DNA of 64,000 nt. Origin: Lelliottia sp. WAP21 (GTDB taxonomy: Bacteria; Pseudomonadota; Gammaproteobacteria; Enterobacterales; Enterobacteriaceae). A program made the position numbers and the translations under genes. The notes below the pieces were generated by a model, which was not told the DNA's origin, did not search any database, and worked only from the letters and a program-made list of their open reading frames with translations. The DNA lies in assembly GCF_020532665.2 (NCBI RefSeq), contig NZ_JAIWPG020000007.1, forward strand, positions 62,001-126,000. The letters run 5' to 3'. Positions 45,705 to 58,038 of this stretch are shown in pieces. Within the stretch, counting starts at the first letter, position 1. Every line of letters starts with the position of its first letter.

Positions 45705-45737
45705 AAAAAAAACGGCCCGCTCAGCGGGCCGTTTTTA
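45705..45737. terminator. Bidirectional terminator between treA and ymgE
   Basis: AACGGCCCGC and GCGGGCCGTT pair around TCA, with an A-run on the left and a T-run on the right, so it ends both converging genes. Confidence 0.93.
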
Positions 45738-45743
45738 TACTGT

Positions 45744-45998
45744 TCAGGTTCGTCTGAGCAAGCGGAAAACCAACAGAACGACAATGGCGCCCACCACGGC
45801 CACCAGGAAACTGTGCATGTTGAAGCCGGTGACGTCGCCCCCCATTCCAAACATGGTGGCTAGCCAACCGCCCACAACCGCACCCACAACCCCAAGGATA
45901 CAGGTCAGAATAAAGCCGCCCCCGTCACGTCCAGGCATGAGGAATTTAGCGATAACGCCGGCGATCAGACCAAAAACAATCCAGGCGAGAATACCCAT
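45744..45998 (-). CDS. ymgE: YmgE/YeaQ (GlsB)-family small membrane protein
   Basis: The 84-residue inner-membrane protein has three hydrophobic segments with MGILAWIVFGLIAGVIAKFL and ILGVVGAVVGGWLA, the transglycosylase-associated family. Family members are stress-induced; the function is not established. It converges on treA. Confidence 0.93.
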   Translation of the reverse strand: MGILAWIVFGLIAGVIAKFLMPGRDGGGFILTCILGVVGAVVGGWLATMFGMGGDVTGFNMHSFLVAVVGAIVVLLVFRLLRRT

Positions 45999-46137
45999 AG
46001 CGATGCCCTCTTACAGATGAATAGCTGCGCGAAATACCTTTCGCACAAGTGAGTTAAGTATAGGCCAGCGTGCAGAAATCAGTGCCTTCTCACCGACTTA
46101 ATTCTTCGTCAATGCGAAAAAAACTCACCGGTTTGTA

Positions 46138-46164
46138 TTAAGTTCTGCCTGCGGCTGCCGATAC
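46138..46164 (+). promoter_or_regulatory. Sigma-28 (FliA) promoter of ycgR
   Basis: TTAAGTTC, 11 bases, then GCCGATAC, against the consensus TAAAGTTT-N11-GCCGATAA. It lies 40 bp before the ycgR start. ycgR is a class 3 flagellar gene in E. coli and Salmonella, so the fit is functional as well as sequence-based, and it implies that this organism is flagellated. Confidence 0.8.
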
Positions 46165-46204
46165 TTCAGGGATAGTCTGTCAGACAATCGAGGAGCCTTT
46201 CGGC

Positions 46205-46936
46205 GTGAGTAATTACAGTGAGCAGTTCCTGAAGCAAAATCCGCTGGCTGTATTAGGAGTATTACGGGACCTGCAAAAAGGCGACGTACCGGTTCGTATC
46301 AGCTGGTCTGGCCATCAGTTTATCAGCAAGATTCTGGAGGCCACCCCTGAACGTCTGGTCATCGACCTTGGCAGCCAGGACTATGAGAATCGCGCGGTGC
46401 TTCGTGGGCAGAACATCTCGGTTCTGGCAGAGACCATGGGCGCAAAAGTGGAGTTCGTGGTACCTAAGGTAGAACAGATTCACTACCTGAACCTGCCGGC
46501 ATTTATGATGCCGTTGCCTGACAGCCTGTGGTTCATTCAGCGCCGCGAATATTTTCGCATCAGCGCCCCGCTCCATCCGTCCTATTTCTGCAAAGCAAAG
46601 ATGCCGGATAAGCGGGAGTTTCGCTTCCGTTTGTTCGATCTGTCACTGGGCGGCATGGGCGCGTTGATGGACACGGCCAGGCCAGAAGGGCTGGTTGAAG
46701 GGATGCGTTTTTCTCAGATAGAGCTGGACATGGGCGGTTGGGGACGCTTTTACTTTGATGCGCAGCTGATTGCCATCAGTGAACGCAAAATCGTCGACAG
46801 CAAAAATGAAACCATTACCACGCCACGCCTGAGCTTCCGTTTCCTCAACGTTGGGCCGGGTGCCGAACGCGAACTACAGCGGATCATTTTCTCACTGGAA
46901 AGAGAAGCGCGGGAACGAGCGAATAAAGTTCTGTGA
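46205..46936 (+). CDS. ycgR: YcgR flagellar brake protein (PilZ, c-di-GMP)
   Basis: When bound to cyclic di-GMP, YcgR slows the flagellar motor. The 243-residue product starts at a GTG behind GAGGAG. A YcgR N-domain leads to the PilZ domain with QRREYFRIS and DLSLGGMG, the two cyclic-di-GMP motifs. Length and sequence follow E. coli YcgR (244). Confidence 0.98.
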   Translation: MSNYSEQFLKQNPLAVLGVLRDLQKGDVPVRISWSGHQFISKILEATPERLVIDLGSQDYENRAVLRGQNISVLAETMGAKVEFVVPKVEQIHYLNLPAFMMPLPDSLWFIQRREYFRISAPLHPSYFCKAKMPDKREFRFRLFDLSLGGMGALMDTARPEGLVEGMRFSQIELDMGGWGRFYFDAQLIAISERKIVDSKNETITTPRLSFRFLNVGPGAERELQRIIFSLEREARERANKVL

Positions 46937-46941
46937 AAGAA

Positions 46942-46965
46942 GCCGGACAGTCTGAACTGCCCGGC
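46942..46965. terminator. Hairpin between ycgR and emtA
   Basis: GCCGGACAG and CTGCCCGGC pair with one mismatch in the 36-bp convergent gap. The following U-tract is weak. Confidence 0.5.
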
Positions 46966-46972
46966 CTGAATA

Positions 46973-47584
46973 TTACATGGCGTCCATCGCTTTTTGTACT
47001 TTCCAGATATAGCGTGGTGCCTGCGGCGCAGGATGGTTCTTCGCCACATGCTCCACGAATTCGTCTTTATTCATGTCGTTAATTTCTTCAATGGCCTCTT
47101 TACGATCCGACGAGAAGGTGCGTAACAACGCGCCGGCACCGTTCACGTAAGAGACCACCAGCGCGTACTGCATGACTTCAGGATCTTCGATGCCTTTGAG
47201 GATGCCATGCTCCAGAATGCTCAGATACGCCGTGCCCATAGAGATATTGCGCTCAGGATTTTTCAGTTCACTGGTCGAAGGTTGACCGCTCCAGCCCATG
47301 TAGCGATAAACCTCTTTCCCCGCCGTCGACGCCTTTAACTGCATCAGGCCCACGGCATTGGATTTGCTCACCAGCGTCGGGTTGCCGCCCGATTCCACGG
47401 CAATAATGGCCGTCACCAGTCGCGGGCTGACGCCCCATGCTTTGCCGGCTTTTTCACTGATGGGCATCCACTGCATCGCCCGTTTTACCGGGACTTCGGG
47501 GTTCCAGGGGGGGTTCTGGTAATCTTTTTTGCTACTACAGCCCGCCAGCAACACCATTAAAAAAGCAAACCATCTCAATTTCAC
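46973..47584 (-). CDS. emtA: Membrane-bound endolytic transglycosylase E
   Basis: EmtA (MltE) cleaves murein internally from the outer membrane. The 203-residue lipoprotein begins at a GTG with [19 protein letters not shown] (lipid on C16). The SLT domain has the catalytic glutamate in [19 protein letters not shown] and [16 protein letters not shown]. It matches the E. coli enzyme in length and sequence. Confidence 0.98.
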   Translation of the reverse strand: MKLRWFAFLMVLLAGCSSKKDYQNPPWNPEVPVKRAMQWMPISEKAGKAWGVSPRLVTAIIAVESGGNPTLVSKSNAVGLMQLKASTAGKEVYRYMGWSGQPSTSELKNPERNISMGTAYLSILEHGILKGIEDPEVMQYALVVSYVNGAGALLRTFSSDRKEAIEEINDMNKDEFVEHVAKNHPAPQAPRYIWKVQKAMDAM

Positions 47585-47691
47585 GTCATCTATCCTTATA
47601 GCCGGTCTTCGCGGTCATCCTGCCTCTTGAGGAGGCCGTGTATACGCGGCATGATATAGACATTTAGTTTCTCATTCAGCAAGGAATTGCC

Positions 47692-48606
47692 ATGTCTCAG
47701 ATTCATCTTATCGCTCCGTCCGGATACTGCATTAACCAGGATGCCGCTCAGCGCGGCGTTCAGCGTTTAGAGGATCTCGGTCATGCGGTATCCCATCAGG
47801 CGGTGATCCCCCGTCGGCTTGAGCGATTTGCCGGAACTGAAGCGCAGAGACTGAACGATATCAATAGCCTGGTCAGTTTGCAGGGCGAAGATATTATCGT
47901 GCTGGCCGTCCGCGGCGGGTACGGTGCCAGCCGGCTACTGGAAAGCATTGACTGGGCAGGCCTGGCAAAACGTCAGCAGCAGCAGCCATTGCTGATCTGC
48001 GGGCACAGCGATTTTACGGTTATCCAACTCGGGTTATTGGCTTTACATAATGTCATTACCTTCAGCGGCCCTATGCTGGCGGGGAATTTTGGCGCGCCTG
48101 AGCTGGACGCGTTTACCCAGGATCATTTCTGGCGTGCCTTACGCAATCCGGTGCTGAACATTGAGTGGCAAGGTCAGGGGCCAGACTGGTCTTGTGAGGG
48201 TCAGCTGTGGGGCGGCAACCTGGCGATGCTGACATCGCTGATTGGTACGCCGTGGTTACCGGAAATTGAGAACGGCATTCTGGTCCTTGAGGATATCAAC
48301 GAGCACCCGTTCCGCGTTGAGCGGATGCTGTTGCAGCTTTACCATGCGGGTATTCTGGGGCGTCAGTCCGCCATCGTGCTGGGCAGTTTTAGCGGTGCGC
48401 TGCCGAATGATTACGATGCGGGATACAGCCTGGAGACCATGATCGATTTCATCCGTTCGCGTCTGGATATTCCGGTGATTACCGGTCTGGCATTCGGTCA
48501 TGAACAGCAAACCGTCACCCTGCCGCTGGGTGCACATGCCTCCCTGACCCACGATCGCAGCGGCACCCGCTTAACGATGCAGGGTCATCCTGTCTTAAAG
48601 GCATAA
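47692..48606 (+). CDS. ldcA: Murein tetrapeptide LD-carboxypeptidase
   Basis: LdcA removes D-alanine from murein tetrapeptides in the cytoplasm during cell-wall recycling. The 304-residue product has VLAVRGGYGASRLL, the nucleophile segment ICGHSDFT, and the S66-family glutamate/histidine region LVLEDINEHPFRVERMLLQL. AAGGA precedes the ATG. It is divergent from emtA. Confidence 0.97.
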   Translation: MSQIHLIAPSGYCINQDAAQRGVQRLEDLGHAVSHQAVIPRRLERFAGTEAQRLNDINSLVSLQGEDIIVLAVRGGYGASRLLESIDWAGLAKRQQQQPLLICGHSDFTVIQLGLLALHNVITFSGPMLAGNFGAPELDAFTQDHFWRALRNPVLNIEWQGQGPDWSCEGQLWGGNLAMLTSLIGTPWLPEIENGILVLEDINEHPFRVERMLLQLYHAGILGRQSAIVLGSFSGALPNDYDAGYSLETMIDFIRSRLDIPVITGLAFGHEQQTVTLPLGAHASLTHDRSGTRLTMQGHPVLKA

Positions 48607-48619
48607 AAAAGCCGTTAAA

Positions 48620-50437
<1,818 letters not shown>

Positions 50438-50469
50438 CCCGCGCGGTTTCGCTGTCGCAGAAAGGAACA

Positions 50470-50490
50470 GCCGGGTCAACAGGACCCGGC
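50470..50490. terminator. Hairpin between nhaP2 and dadX
   Basis: GCCGGGTC and GACCCGGC pair perfectly in the convergent gap. T-richness is only modest on the minus side. Confidence 0.55.
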
Positions 50491-50499
50491 AGCGGCCCG

Positions 50500-51570
50500 T
50501 TACACCGTCACAACCGGTACGCGCGGCGCCAGCGCGCACATCAGTTCATAGCCCACAGTACCAGCCGCGGCAGCCACATCATCAATTTTGACTTCGTTGC
50601 CCCACAGTTCTACAGGCGAACCGATACCCGCCTGTGGACAAGGGGTTAAATCGATGGCCATCATATCCATTGAAACGGTACCCACGGTGCCCGTACGGAC
50701 ACCATCAACCCATACTGGCGTGCCGGTCGGCGCAATGCGTGGATAACCATCGGCATAGCCGCCTGCCACAATACCGATACGTTGCTCACCCGAAGCACAA
50801 TAACGGCTGCCATAGCCCACCGTGCTCCCGGCTTTCAGCGTCTGGATCGCGATAATTTCGCTGCGCAGGGTCATCACCGGCCTGAGCCCGCTGTTCGCCA
50901 CATCCTGCCAGAGGCCGGACGGCGATGCGCCATAAAGAATGATGCCGGGACGCACCCAGTCAAAGTGCGCTTCCGGATGCCAGAGGGTGGCGGCCGAATT
51001 CGACAGCGAACGCGGGCCGTTCAGCCCTTCCGCCGCCTGTTCAACGCGGACCATCGCCTCGTCGATACCGTCTGGTTTTTCGGCGTCGGCGAAGTGTGCC
51101 ATCAGGGTTATTTCACCCACGTTCTGCGCGGCTCGCAGCTGCTGCCAGACCGTGTGAACCCGATCGGGCTGAAAGCCCAGCCGGTTCATACCACTGTTAA
51201 CCTTCAGGTAGATATCCAGCGGGGCGTGCAGTTTTGCGTTCTGCAGCGCTTTGATTTGCCAGTTGCTGTGCACGCTGGTTGTCAGACGATATTTGTCGAG
51301 CAGGGGTAATTCATCGGCATGAAAGAACCCTTCAAGCAGCAATATGGGGCCTTTCCAGCCGCGATCGCGGAGCAGAATAGCCTCTTCAAGGTTCAGTAAG
51401 GCAAAACCATCGGTGCCGCTCAGCGCACTCCAGATACGGTCAATACCATGACCGTAAGCGTTGGCCTTGACCACAGACCAGACGCGGGAACCTGGCGCAG
51501 CACGGCGGACTACCTGCAGGTTTGCTTTCAGCGCCTGCAAATCCAGCTGAGCCAGAATAGGACGGGACAT
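50500..51570 (-). CDS. dadX: Catabolic alanine racemase
   Basis: DadX converts L- to D-alanine, feeding DadA. The 356-residue product has the PLP-lysine motif [13 protein letters not shown] near residue 34 and the catalytic tyrosine region [15 protein letters not shown] near 253. It follows dadA by 12 bp with AAGGAG between, so they form one operon. Confidence 0.98.
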   Translation of the reverse strand: MSRPILAQLDLQALKANLQVVRRAAPGSRVWSVVKANAYGHGIDRIWSALSGTDGFALLNLEEAILLRDRGWKGPILLLEGFFHADELPLLDKYRLTTSVHSNWQIKALQNAKLHAPLDIYLKVNSGMNRLGFQPDRVHTVWQQLRAAQNVGEITLMAHFADAEKPDGIDEAMVRVEQAAEGLNGPRSLSNSAATLWHPEAHFDWVRPGIILYGASPSGLWQDVANSGLRPVMTLRSEIIAIQTLKAGSTVGYGSRYCASGEQRIGIVAGGYADGYPRIAPTGTPVWVDGVRTGTVGTVSMDMMAIDLTPCPQAGIGSPVELWGNEVKIDDVAAAAGTVGYELMCALAPRVPVVTV

Positions 51571-51582
51571 GACGACTCCTTG

Positions 51583-52881
51583 TTAGTTATGCGCGCCATG
51601 CAGATGTTGCGCCCGGGAGGGGGTAAAACCGGACTGGTAACGCGCCACGCTTAAATCATCAAAGGGAATCGCGGGCGATCGACCGGATATCAAATCACTC
51701 AGCAACTGCCCGGAACCGCAGGCCATGGTCCAGCCCAGCGTGCCGTGACCGGTGTTGGTCCACAAGTTCTTATACGGCGTGCGCCCAACAATCGGGGTGC
51801 CGTCTGGCGTCATAGGGCGAAGCCCGGTCCAGAAGGTGGCCTGTTCGACGACGCCTCCACGAGGGAAGAGATCGCGCACCACCATTTCCAGCGTTTCGCG
51901 ACGCGGTTGCAGCAATTCCGTGTTAAAACCAACAATTTCTGCCATCCCGCCAACACGAATACGGTTGTCAAAGCGGGTAATCGCAATTTTGTAGGTTTCA
52001 TCAAGGATAGTGGAAACAGGCGCGCCGTTGTCTTCTTTTACCGGAATCGTGAGCGAGTAGCCTTTTAGCGGATAAACCGGAATGTCCAGAATCCCTTTCA
52101 GCATGGCGGTGGAATACGATCCGAAGGCCATCACGTAGGCATCGGCTTTGATGACCTCGTCACCACATTTGACGCCGTAGATCTTTTCCCCTTCTGACAG
52201 CAATTTGTCGACCGGCGTATTAAAGCGGAATTTGACGCCTGCCTGCTCGCACATTTGCGCCAGACGCTGGGTAAAGAGCTGACAGTCACCGGTTTCGTCA
52301 TTAGGCAGCCGCAGACCCCCCGTCAGTTTATGTGCCACTTCAGCCAGCGCCGGTTCAACCTGCGCCAGCTGGCTGGCCTCCAGTAACTGGTAAGGTACGC
52401 CCGCGTCTTCAAGAACCGCGATATCGCGGGTCGCATTTTCATACTGTTGCGCGGTACGGAAGAGCTGCAGCGTTCCCCCCTGGCGGCCTTCGTACTGGAT
52501 GTTGGTGGCGGCGCGTAGCGCTTTCAGGCAGTCACGGCTGTATTCCGCAAGCCGTACCATGCGGCCTTTATTCTCCATGTAATGGCGAGTGTCGCAGTTA
52601 CGCAGCATTTGCCACATCCACTTAAGCTGGCTCGGCGAGCCATCCAGGCTTATCGCCAGCGGCGCGTGACGCTGAAACATCCATTTAATCGCCTTGAGAG
52701 GAACGCCCGGCGCGGCCCATGGCGCAGCATAGCCGGGAGAGATTTGTCCGGCATTGGCCGCGCTGGTCTCAAGCGCAGGTCCTGACTCGCGATCGATGAC
52801 GGTAACGTCATGTCCAGCCTGACTTAAATACCAGGCGCTGGTGACACCCACTACGCCACTTCCCAGTATGACAACACGCAT
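51583..52881 (-). CDS. dadA: D-amino acid dehydrogenase
   Basis: The membrane-associated flavoenzyme oxidises D-alanine to pyruvate and ammonia. The 432-residue product has the FAD motif [19 protein letters not shown] from residue 7 and the C-terminal FAD region [20 protein letters not shown]. Length equals E. coli DadA. The upstream region contains a CRP-like site, in agreement with CRP/Lrp control in E. coli. Confidence 0.98.
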   Translation of the reverse strand: MRVVILGSGVVGVTSAWYLSQAGHDVTVIDRESGPALETSAANAGQISPGYAAPWAAPGVPLKAIKWMFQRHAPLAISLDGSPSQLKWMWQMLRNCDTRHYMENKGRMVRLAEYSRDCLKALRAATNIQYEGRQGGTLQLFRTAQQYENATRDIAVLEDAGVPYQLLEASQLAQVEPALAEVAHKLTGGLRLPNDETGDCQLFTQRLAQMCEQAGVKFRFNTPVDKLLSEGEKIYGVKCGDEVIKADAYVMAFGSYSTAMLKGILDIPVYPLKGYSLTIPVKEDNGAPVSTILDETYKIAITRFDNRIRVGGMAEIVGFNTELLQPRRETLEMVVRDLFPRGGVVEQATFWTGLRPMTPDGTPIVGRTPYKNLWTNTGHGTLGWTMACGSGQLLSDLISGRSPAIPFDDLSVARYQSGFTPSRAQHLHGAHN

Positions 52882-53202
52882 AGCCGCTCCATTATGTGCA
52901 AAAGAACAATCTTCTAATTACAGATTGATAACCTAGTTGAAAATATTATTCAACATACGACTTTTTTATGGTGACTTATCTCACATCTCGCCCCGTATGC
53001 AGGGATAGCGGTTATTTGGGATCTCATGCTGTGGGTTATTTTTAGCCAGTATAAAATGCTGCAAGACCGCCCTTTTCTGCCGTTTCAAAAACGGGAAATC
53101 GTAAAGAAAAAATTTCTGCGCCAGCACGCTTTTGAATGCGGTGATCTATGCTTGAAAGGAGGCTCTCCAGACAGAGAGAGCACCGACAATGAGGACGCGC
53201 TA
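52882..53202. other. 321-bp divergent region between dadA and ycgB
   Basis: It holds the CRP-like site, the promoters for dadAX (left) and ycgB (right) and, near its right end, an open stretch in frame with ycgB (from 53026) that lacks sequence of the known protein and is taken as leader. No separate gene is visible. Confidence 0.6.
52970..52985. promoter_or_regulatory. CRP-like site upstream of dadA
   Basis: GGTGA-cttatc-TCACA matches the CRP consensus TGTGA-N6-TCACA at nine of ten positions. It is about 90 bp ahead of dadA. A GTTGAA/TTCAAC inverted repeat at 52936-52954 lies between it and the gene. Confidence 0.65.
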
Positions 53203-54735
53203 ATGGCTACCATTGATTCCATGAACAAGGACAGCACACGACTGAGCGACGGACCCGACTGGACGTTTGAGCTGCTGGATGTGTACCTGGCAGAAATTGA
53301 CCGTGTCGCAAAGCTCTACCGTCTGGATACCTACCCTCACCAGATCGAAGTCATCACCTCCGAGCAGATGATGGACGCCTACTCCAGCGTCGGGATGCCG
53401 ATTAACTATCCTCACTGGTCGTTTGGTAAAAAGTTCATTGAAACCGAACGGCTGTATAAACATGGCCAGCAAGGTCTGGCCTATGAAATCGTCATTAACT
53501 CCAACCCCTGCATTGCCTATCTGATGGAAGAAAATACCATCACTATGCAGGCGCTGGTGATGGCGCATGCCTGCTACGGACATAACTCCTTCTTTAAAAA
53601 TAACTATCTTTTCCGCAGCTGGACGGATGCCAGTTCCATTGTCGATTACCTGATTTTTGCCCGTAAATACATTACCGAATGCGAAGAGCGTTACGGCGTG
53701 GATGAAGTCGAAAAGTTACTCGACTCCTGCCATGCTCTGATGAATTACGGGGTGGATCGCTACAAACGTCCGCAGAAAATTTCGCTGCAGGAGGAGAAGG
53801 CCCGGCAGAAAAGCCGCGAAGAGTATCTGCAAAGCCAGGTGAATATGCTCTGGCGTACGCTACCAAAACGCGAAGAAGAGAAAACTATCGCCGAGGTGCG
53901 TCGTTACCCTTCTGAACCGCAGGAAAACCTGCTCTATTTTATGGAAAAAAATGCGCCCCTGCTGGAACCCTGGCAGCGTGAGATCCTGCGCATCGTACGC
54001 AAAGTCAGCCAGTATTTTTATCCGCAAAAACAGACGCAGGTGATGAATGAAGGCTGGGCCACGTTCTGGCATTACACCATCCTTAATCATCTGTATGACG
54101 AAGGTAAATTGACCGAGCGGTTTATGCTGGAGTTCCTGCACAGTCATACCAATGTGGTTTTCCAGCCACCGTATAACAGCCAGTGGTACAGCGGTATTAA
54201 CCCGTATGCCCTGGGCTTTGCCATGTTCCAGGACATTAAGCGCATCTGCCAGACGCCAACGGAAGAGGATCGCTACTGGTTCCCGGATATTGCCGGGTCG
54301 GACTGGCTCGAAACCCTGCACTTCGCCATGCGTGACTTCAAGGACGAGAGCTTTATCAGCCAGTTTATGTCGCCGAAAATTATGCGCGATTTCCGCTTCT
54401 TTACGGTGCTTGATGATGACCGCAACAATTATCTTGAGATCTCTGCCATCCACAACGAAGAGGGATATCGCGAAATCCGCTCCCGGCTCTCCTCGCAGTA
54501 CAATTTGAGCAATCTGGAGCCGAATATTCAGGTGTGGAATGTGGATTTACGCGGGGATCGATCGTTAACCTTGCGCTATATTCCGCACAACCGTGCGCCG
54601 CTGGATAAAGGGCGTAAAGAGGTGCTCAAGCATGTTCATCGCCTTTGGGGCTTTGATGTACTGATGGAGCAGCAAAACGAAGACGGTAGCGTAGAGTTGC
54701 TTGAGCGTTGCCCGGCGCGTCAGAATATTCTTTAA
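53203..54735 (+). CDS. ycgB: SpoVR-family protein YcgB
   Basis: YcgB is a sigma-S/stationary-phase protein of unknown function related to Bacillus SpoVR. The 510-residue product, identical in length to E. coli YcgB, begins MATIDSMNKD at the ATG at 53203 with GAGGA upstream; the frame runs open to 53026 but is unlike any YcgB. Conserved segments are YPHWSFGKKFIETERLYKHG, the histidine/cysteine stretch MAHACYGHNSFFKNN and MNEGWATFWHYTILNHLYDE. Confidence 0.97.
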   Translation: MATIDSMNKDSTRLSDGPDWTFELLDVYLAEIDRVAKLYRLDTYPHQIEVITSEQMMDAYSSVGMPINYPHWSFGKKFIETERLYKHGQQGLAYEIVINSNPCIAYLMEENTITMQALVMAHACYGHNSFFKNNYLFRSWTDASSIVDYLIFARKYITECEERYGVDEVEKLLDSCHALMNYGVDRYKRPQKISLQEEKARQKSREEYLQSQVNMLWRTLPKREEEKTIAEVRRYPSEPQENLLYFMEKNAPLLEPWQREILRIVRKVSQYFYPQKQTQVMNEGWATFWHYTILNHLYDEGKLTERFMLEFLHSHTNVVFQPPYNSQWYSGINPYALGFAMFQDIKRICQTPTEEDRYWFPDIAGSDWLETLHFAMRDFKDESFISQFMSPKIMRDFRFFTVLDDDRNNYLEISAIHNEEGYREIRSRLSSQYNLSNLEPNIQVWNVDLRGDRSLTLRYIPHNRAPLDKGRKEVLKHVHRLWGFDVLMEQQNEDGSVELLERCPARQNIL

Positions 54736-54764
54736 TGCTGATACCGGACCTCCACCCGCAGGCG

Positions 54765-54795
54765 AAAAAAAACCTCTCAGGCGAGAGGTTTTTTC
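54765..54795. terminator. Bidirectional terminator between ycgB and fadR
   Basis: CCTCTC/GAGAGG stem (AAAACCTCTCAGGCGAGAGGTTTT) flanked by A-run and T-run in a convergent gap. Confidence 0.9.
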
Positions 54796-54806
54796 TTAAT
54801 TGAGAC

Positions 54807-55526
54807 TCAGTGTCCGTGAATCGCCAAATCGCCCGGCAGGGTCTTCTGCATACGGTGCCAGATCTCCCCTGAATCATGCCCGTAACGGCGTACCGTTTCA
54901 TAGACCTGATCGTGAGAACCTTCGGTGCACAGCTCAGCCAGCTTGTGGTAGAAGCCCAATGCGAGACTGCGCGCTTCAGGGTTGGCGAAGTAGTGACGCC
55001 CAATCCGCGTATACAATCCCTTCATCCCATTAATGATGAGACCGTAAATAGGGTTGCCCGAGGCAAAGGCAAGACCACGGAAGATGTTGTAGTCCAGGCT
55101 TGCAAAAGCATCAGCATGATCTTCAACGGCATTCGCCGTGGCGAGCACTTCCAGCGCTTTATCCGGATGCTGGCGGAACGCCGTACGGATAAAGATGGTT
55201 GAGATGTTGGTACGCACCGAAAGCAGGTTATCGATAAGCTGCGGTACGCTTTCATGATCGAGGCGAGCCAGCGTTTCGAGAATATTCAGGCCCGAGGTTT
55301 CCCAGAAGTTGTTCACTTTGGTCGGTTTACCGTGCTGAATCGTCAGCCAGCCATCGCGTGCCAGACGCTGTAATACTTCGCGTAAGGTGGTACGAGTGAC
55401 GCCAATCAGTTCCGAGAGTTCGCGTTCAGCCGGAAGAATCGTTCCTGGTGCGAAGCGGTTATTCCAGATGCTTTCAATGATGTACTCTTCAGCGAAACCC
55501 GCCGGGCTTTGCGCCTTAATGACCAT
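54807..55526 (-). CDS. fadR: Fatty-acid metabolism regulator FadR
   Basis: FadR is a GntR-family switch: it represses fatty-acid degradation genes such as fadD and activates fabA/fabB until long-chain acyl-CoA releases it. The 239-residue product, same length as in E. coli, has the winged helix ([20 protein letters not shown]) and the acyl-CoA-binding helical domain ending near [15 protein letters not shown]. Its target fadD lies at the right edge. Confidence 0.99.
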   Translation of the reverse strand: MVIKAQSPAGFAEEYIIESIWNNRFAPGTILPAERELSELIGVTRTTLREVLQRLARDGWLTIQHGKPTKVNNFWETSGLNILETLARLDHESVPQLIDNLLSVRTNISTIFIRTAFRQHPDKALEVLATANAVEDHADAFASLDYNIFRGLAFASGNPIYGLIINGMKGLYTRIGRHYFANPEARSLALGFYHKLAELCTEGSHDQVYETVRRYGHDSGEIWHRMQKTLPGDLAIHGH

Positions 55527-55727
55527 AGTGAGATTTCCATTACACAGCTTTTGCTAATGGACTCATCATACCAGACGCATCCAGTGGCAGGTAGCACGCT
55601 GGAGAGAGAAAAAAGGGATCGCTGTTTCATTTTTATCAAATATCCGCCCCTTATCCGGGGACGTTATTCATGCAGAATAAGCGTATAATAATGTTTTACT
55701 TACTTTTGGCGAGGAGAGACGTCGGCT

Positions 55728-57266
55728 GTGGAAATGACTTTTGGGCGCGCCCTGTGGCGCAATTTTTTAGGCCAGTCGCCAGACTGGTACAAACTGACAC
55801 TACTCGCTTTTCTGATTATTAATCCGTTGGTGTTCATTTTTAACCCCTTTACCGCAGGCTGGCTGCTGGTTGCTGAGTTTATTTTTGCTCTGGCAATGGC
55901 GCTGAAATGCTATCCCCTGCTGCCGGGGGGTCTGTTGGCCATTGAAGCCGTTCTCGTCGGGATGACCAGCGCTGAGCATGTTAAAGAAGAGCTGGCTAAC
56001 AATCTTGAAGTCCTTCTGCTGCTGATGTATATGGTGGCGGGGATCTACTTTATGAAGCAGCTGCTGCTATTTATCTTTACCCGCCTGCTGCTCAGCATTC
56101 GTTCAAAAACGGTGCTATCACTGTCGTTTTGCCTTGCGGCGGCCTTTCTGTCGGCCTTCCTTGATGCGCTGACGGTGGTCGCCGTGGTCATCAGCGTGGC
56201 GGTGGGCTTCTACAGCATTTACCACCGCGTGGCGTCTGCCAGACCCGAAGAGAACCTTCAGGATGATAACGCGCTGGATATTCATCAGCGCGACGTGCTG
56301 GAACAGTTCCGCGCCTTCTTGCGCAGCCTGATGATGCACGCGGGTGTCGGGACCGCGCTGGGCGGCGTAATGACGATGGTGGGCGAACCCCAAAACCTGA
56401 TTATCGCTAAAGCCGCCGGCTGGAACTTTGTCGAATTCTTCCTGCGGGTGGCCCCGGTCAGCGTGCCGGTTCTGATCTGCGGCCTGGTCACCTGTATTCT
56501 GGTCGAGAAATTCAGGCTCTTTGGCTACGGCGCAGAGTTACCAGGCCCGGTGCGTGAGGTCTTGCAGGATTTCGATCATAAAAGCCGCCGCCAGCGCACC
56601 CGTCAGGATAAGCTGGCCTTGATCGCGCAAGGTTTGATTGGTGTCTGGTTGATTATCGCCCTGGCGTTCCATTTAGCCGAAGTGGGGTTAATCGGCTTAT
56701 CCGTCATCATTCTCGCCACATCGTTTACCGGGGTGACGGACGAACACGCCATTGGCAAAGCCTTTACCGAGGCGCTGCCATTCACCGCTCTGCTGACGGT
56801 GTTTTTCGCCATTGTAGCGGTGATTATCGATCAACAGCTTTTCACGCCTGTTATTGAATATGTGCTTCAGGCGTCACCTGATTCCCAGCTGTCGCTGTTC
56901 TATTTGTTTAACGGCCTGCTGTCATCCATTTCCGATAATGTGTTTGTGGGCTCGGTCTATATCAACGAAGCGAAAGCGGCGCTTGAACACGGCGCGATTG
57001 ATATTAATCAGTTTGAACTGTTGGCGGTGGCCATTAATACCGGCACCAACCTGCCGTCGGTCGCAACGCCGAATGGTCAGGCTGCGTTCCTCTTTTTACT
57101 GACCTCGGCGCTCGCGCCACTCATTCGTCTTTCGTATGGAAGGATGGTATGGATGGCATTGCCGTATACGGTGGTATTAACGCTAATCGGTTTGCTGTGC
57201 GTCAAATTTACCCTCATTCCTTATACGCATTGGGTGACGCAAATAGGTATACTGGCCGCGCATTAA
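55728..57266 (+). CDS. nhaB: Na+/H+ antiporter NhaB
   Basis: NhaB expels sodium in exchange for protons. The 512-residue inner-membrane protein starts at a GTG (GAGGAGAG upstream) and shows [40 protein letters not shown] and [20 protein letters not shown], matching E. coli NhaB (513). It is divergent from fadR as in E. coli. Confidence 0.98.
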   Translation: MEMTFGRALWRNFLGQSPDWYKLTLLAFLIINPLVFIFNPFTAGWLLVAEFIFALAMALKCYPLLPGGLLAIEAVLVGMTSAEHVKEELANNLEVLLLLMYMVAGIYFMKQLLLFIFTRLLLSIRSKTVLSLSFCLAAAFLSAFLDALTVVAVVISVAVGFYSIYHRVASARPEENLQDDNALDIHQRDVLEQFRAFLRSLMMHAGVGTALGGVMTMVGEPQNLIIAKAAGWNFVEFFLRVAPVSVPVLICGLVTCILVEKFRLFGYGAELPGPVREVLQDFDHKSRRQRTRQDKLALIAQGLIGVWLIIALAFHLAEVGLIGLSVIILATSFTGVTDEHAIGKAFTEALPFTALLTVFFAIVAVIIDQQLFTPVIEYVLQASPDSQLSLFYLFNGLLSSISDNVFVGSVYINEAKAALEHGAIDINQFELLAVAINTGTNLPSVATPNGQAAFLFLLTSALAPLIRLSYGRMVWMALPYTVVLTLIGLLCVKFTLIPYTHWVTQIGILAAH

Positions 57267-57410
57267 GTGCCTGAAACCGGGCGGTTCGCTGCCCGGTTTG
57301 ACTTTCTGCATTATAAATATCCAATTACGTTTTATTTTGCCAAGACCGGGTGGCGCGTTAAACGAATTCGTTTACACTGCGCTTTCTAAGCATGTTCCAG
57401 GGAAATGATT

Positions 57411-57941
57411 ATGTTGCGATTTTTAAACCAATGCTCTCGCGGTCGCGGAGCGTGGTTGTTGATGGCCCTGACCGCCTTTGCGCTGGAGATGGTTGCGCTT
57501 TGGTTCCAGCATGGAATGGGGCTGAAGCCCTGTGTGCTGTGTATTTATGAACGTTGCGCGCTTTTCGGCATTATGGGTGCAGGTCTTGTGGGGGCGATTG
57601 CGCCAAAATCCCCACTGCGCTATGCCGGGATAGCCATCTGGTTGTACAGCGCCTGGAAAGGTCTGTCGCTGGCGTGGGAACATACCATGATTCAGCTGCA
57701 TCCCTCGCCGTTTATGACGTGTGATTTTGCTGCTCGCTTCCCAGGCTGGTTACCGCTGGATAAATGGCTGCCGCAGGTGTTCTTGGCATCCGGTGACTGC
57801 TCCGTGCGTCAGTGGGAATTCCTGTCGCTTGAGATGCCGCAGTGGCTGGTGGGTGTGTTCGCCGCCTACCTGATTGTGGCGCTGCTGGTTCTGATTGCTC
57901 AGCCGTTAAAACCAAAAAGACGCGATCTGTTCGGACGATAA
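57411..57941 (+). CDS. dsbB: Disulfide bond formation protein DsbB
   Basis: DsbB reoxidises DsbA and passes electrons to quinones. The 176-residue protein has four membrane segments, the first cysteine pair in [11 protein letters not shown] (C41/C44) and the second at about C104 and C130 ([20 protein letters not shown]). The ATG at 57411 follows AGGGA; two codons upstream are also open. Confidence 0.98.
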   Translation: MLRFLNQCSRGRGAWLLMALTAFALEMVALWFQHGMGLKPCVLCIYERCALFGIMGAGLVGAIAPKSPLRYAGIAIWLYSAWKGLSLAWEHTMIQLHPSPFMTCDFAARFPGWLPLDKWLPQVFLASGDCSVRQWEFLSLEMPQWLVGVFAAYLIVALLVLIAQPLKPKRRDLFGR

Positions 57942-57946
57942 AAGCA

Positions 57947-57973
57947 AAACGGCAACTTCGGTTGCCGTTTTTG
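57947..57973 (+). terminator. Terminator of dsbB
   Basis: AAAACGGCAAC and GTTGCCGTTTTT pair around TTCG, six bases after the stop. Confidence 0.92.
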
Positions 57974-58008
57974 TCTTCGCCGTCTCACCCGCGATCGCAG
58001 AGCCCCAG

Positions 58009-58036
58009 TAAAAAACCGCCTCGGCGGTTTTTTTAT
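58009..58036 (-). terminator. Terminator of ycgN
   Basis: AAAAAACCGCC and GGCGGTTTTTTT pair around TC, right after the ycgN stop. The A/T runs would allow use in either direction. Confidence 0.9.
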
Positions 58037-58038
58037 TT

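Noticed and set aside
53026..53202. N-terminal 59-codon extension of ycgB
   Set aside because: The extension is unlike YcgB, while the ATG at 53203 has a ribosome site and gives exactly the family length.
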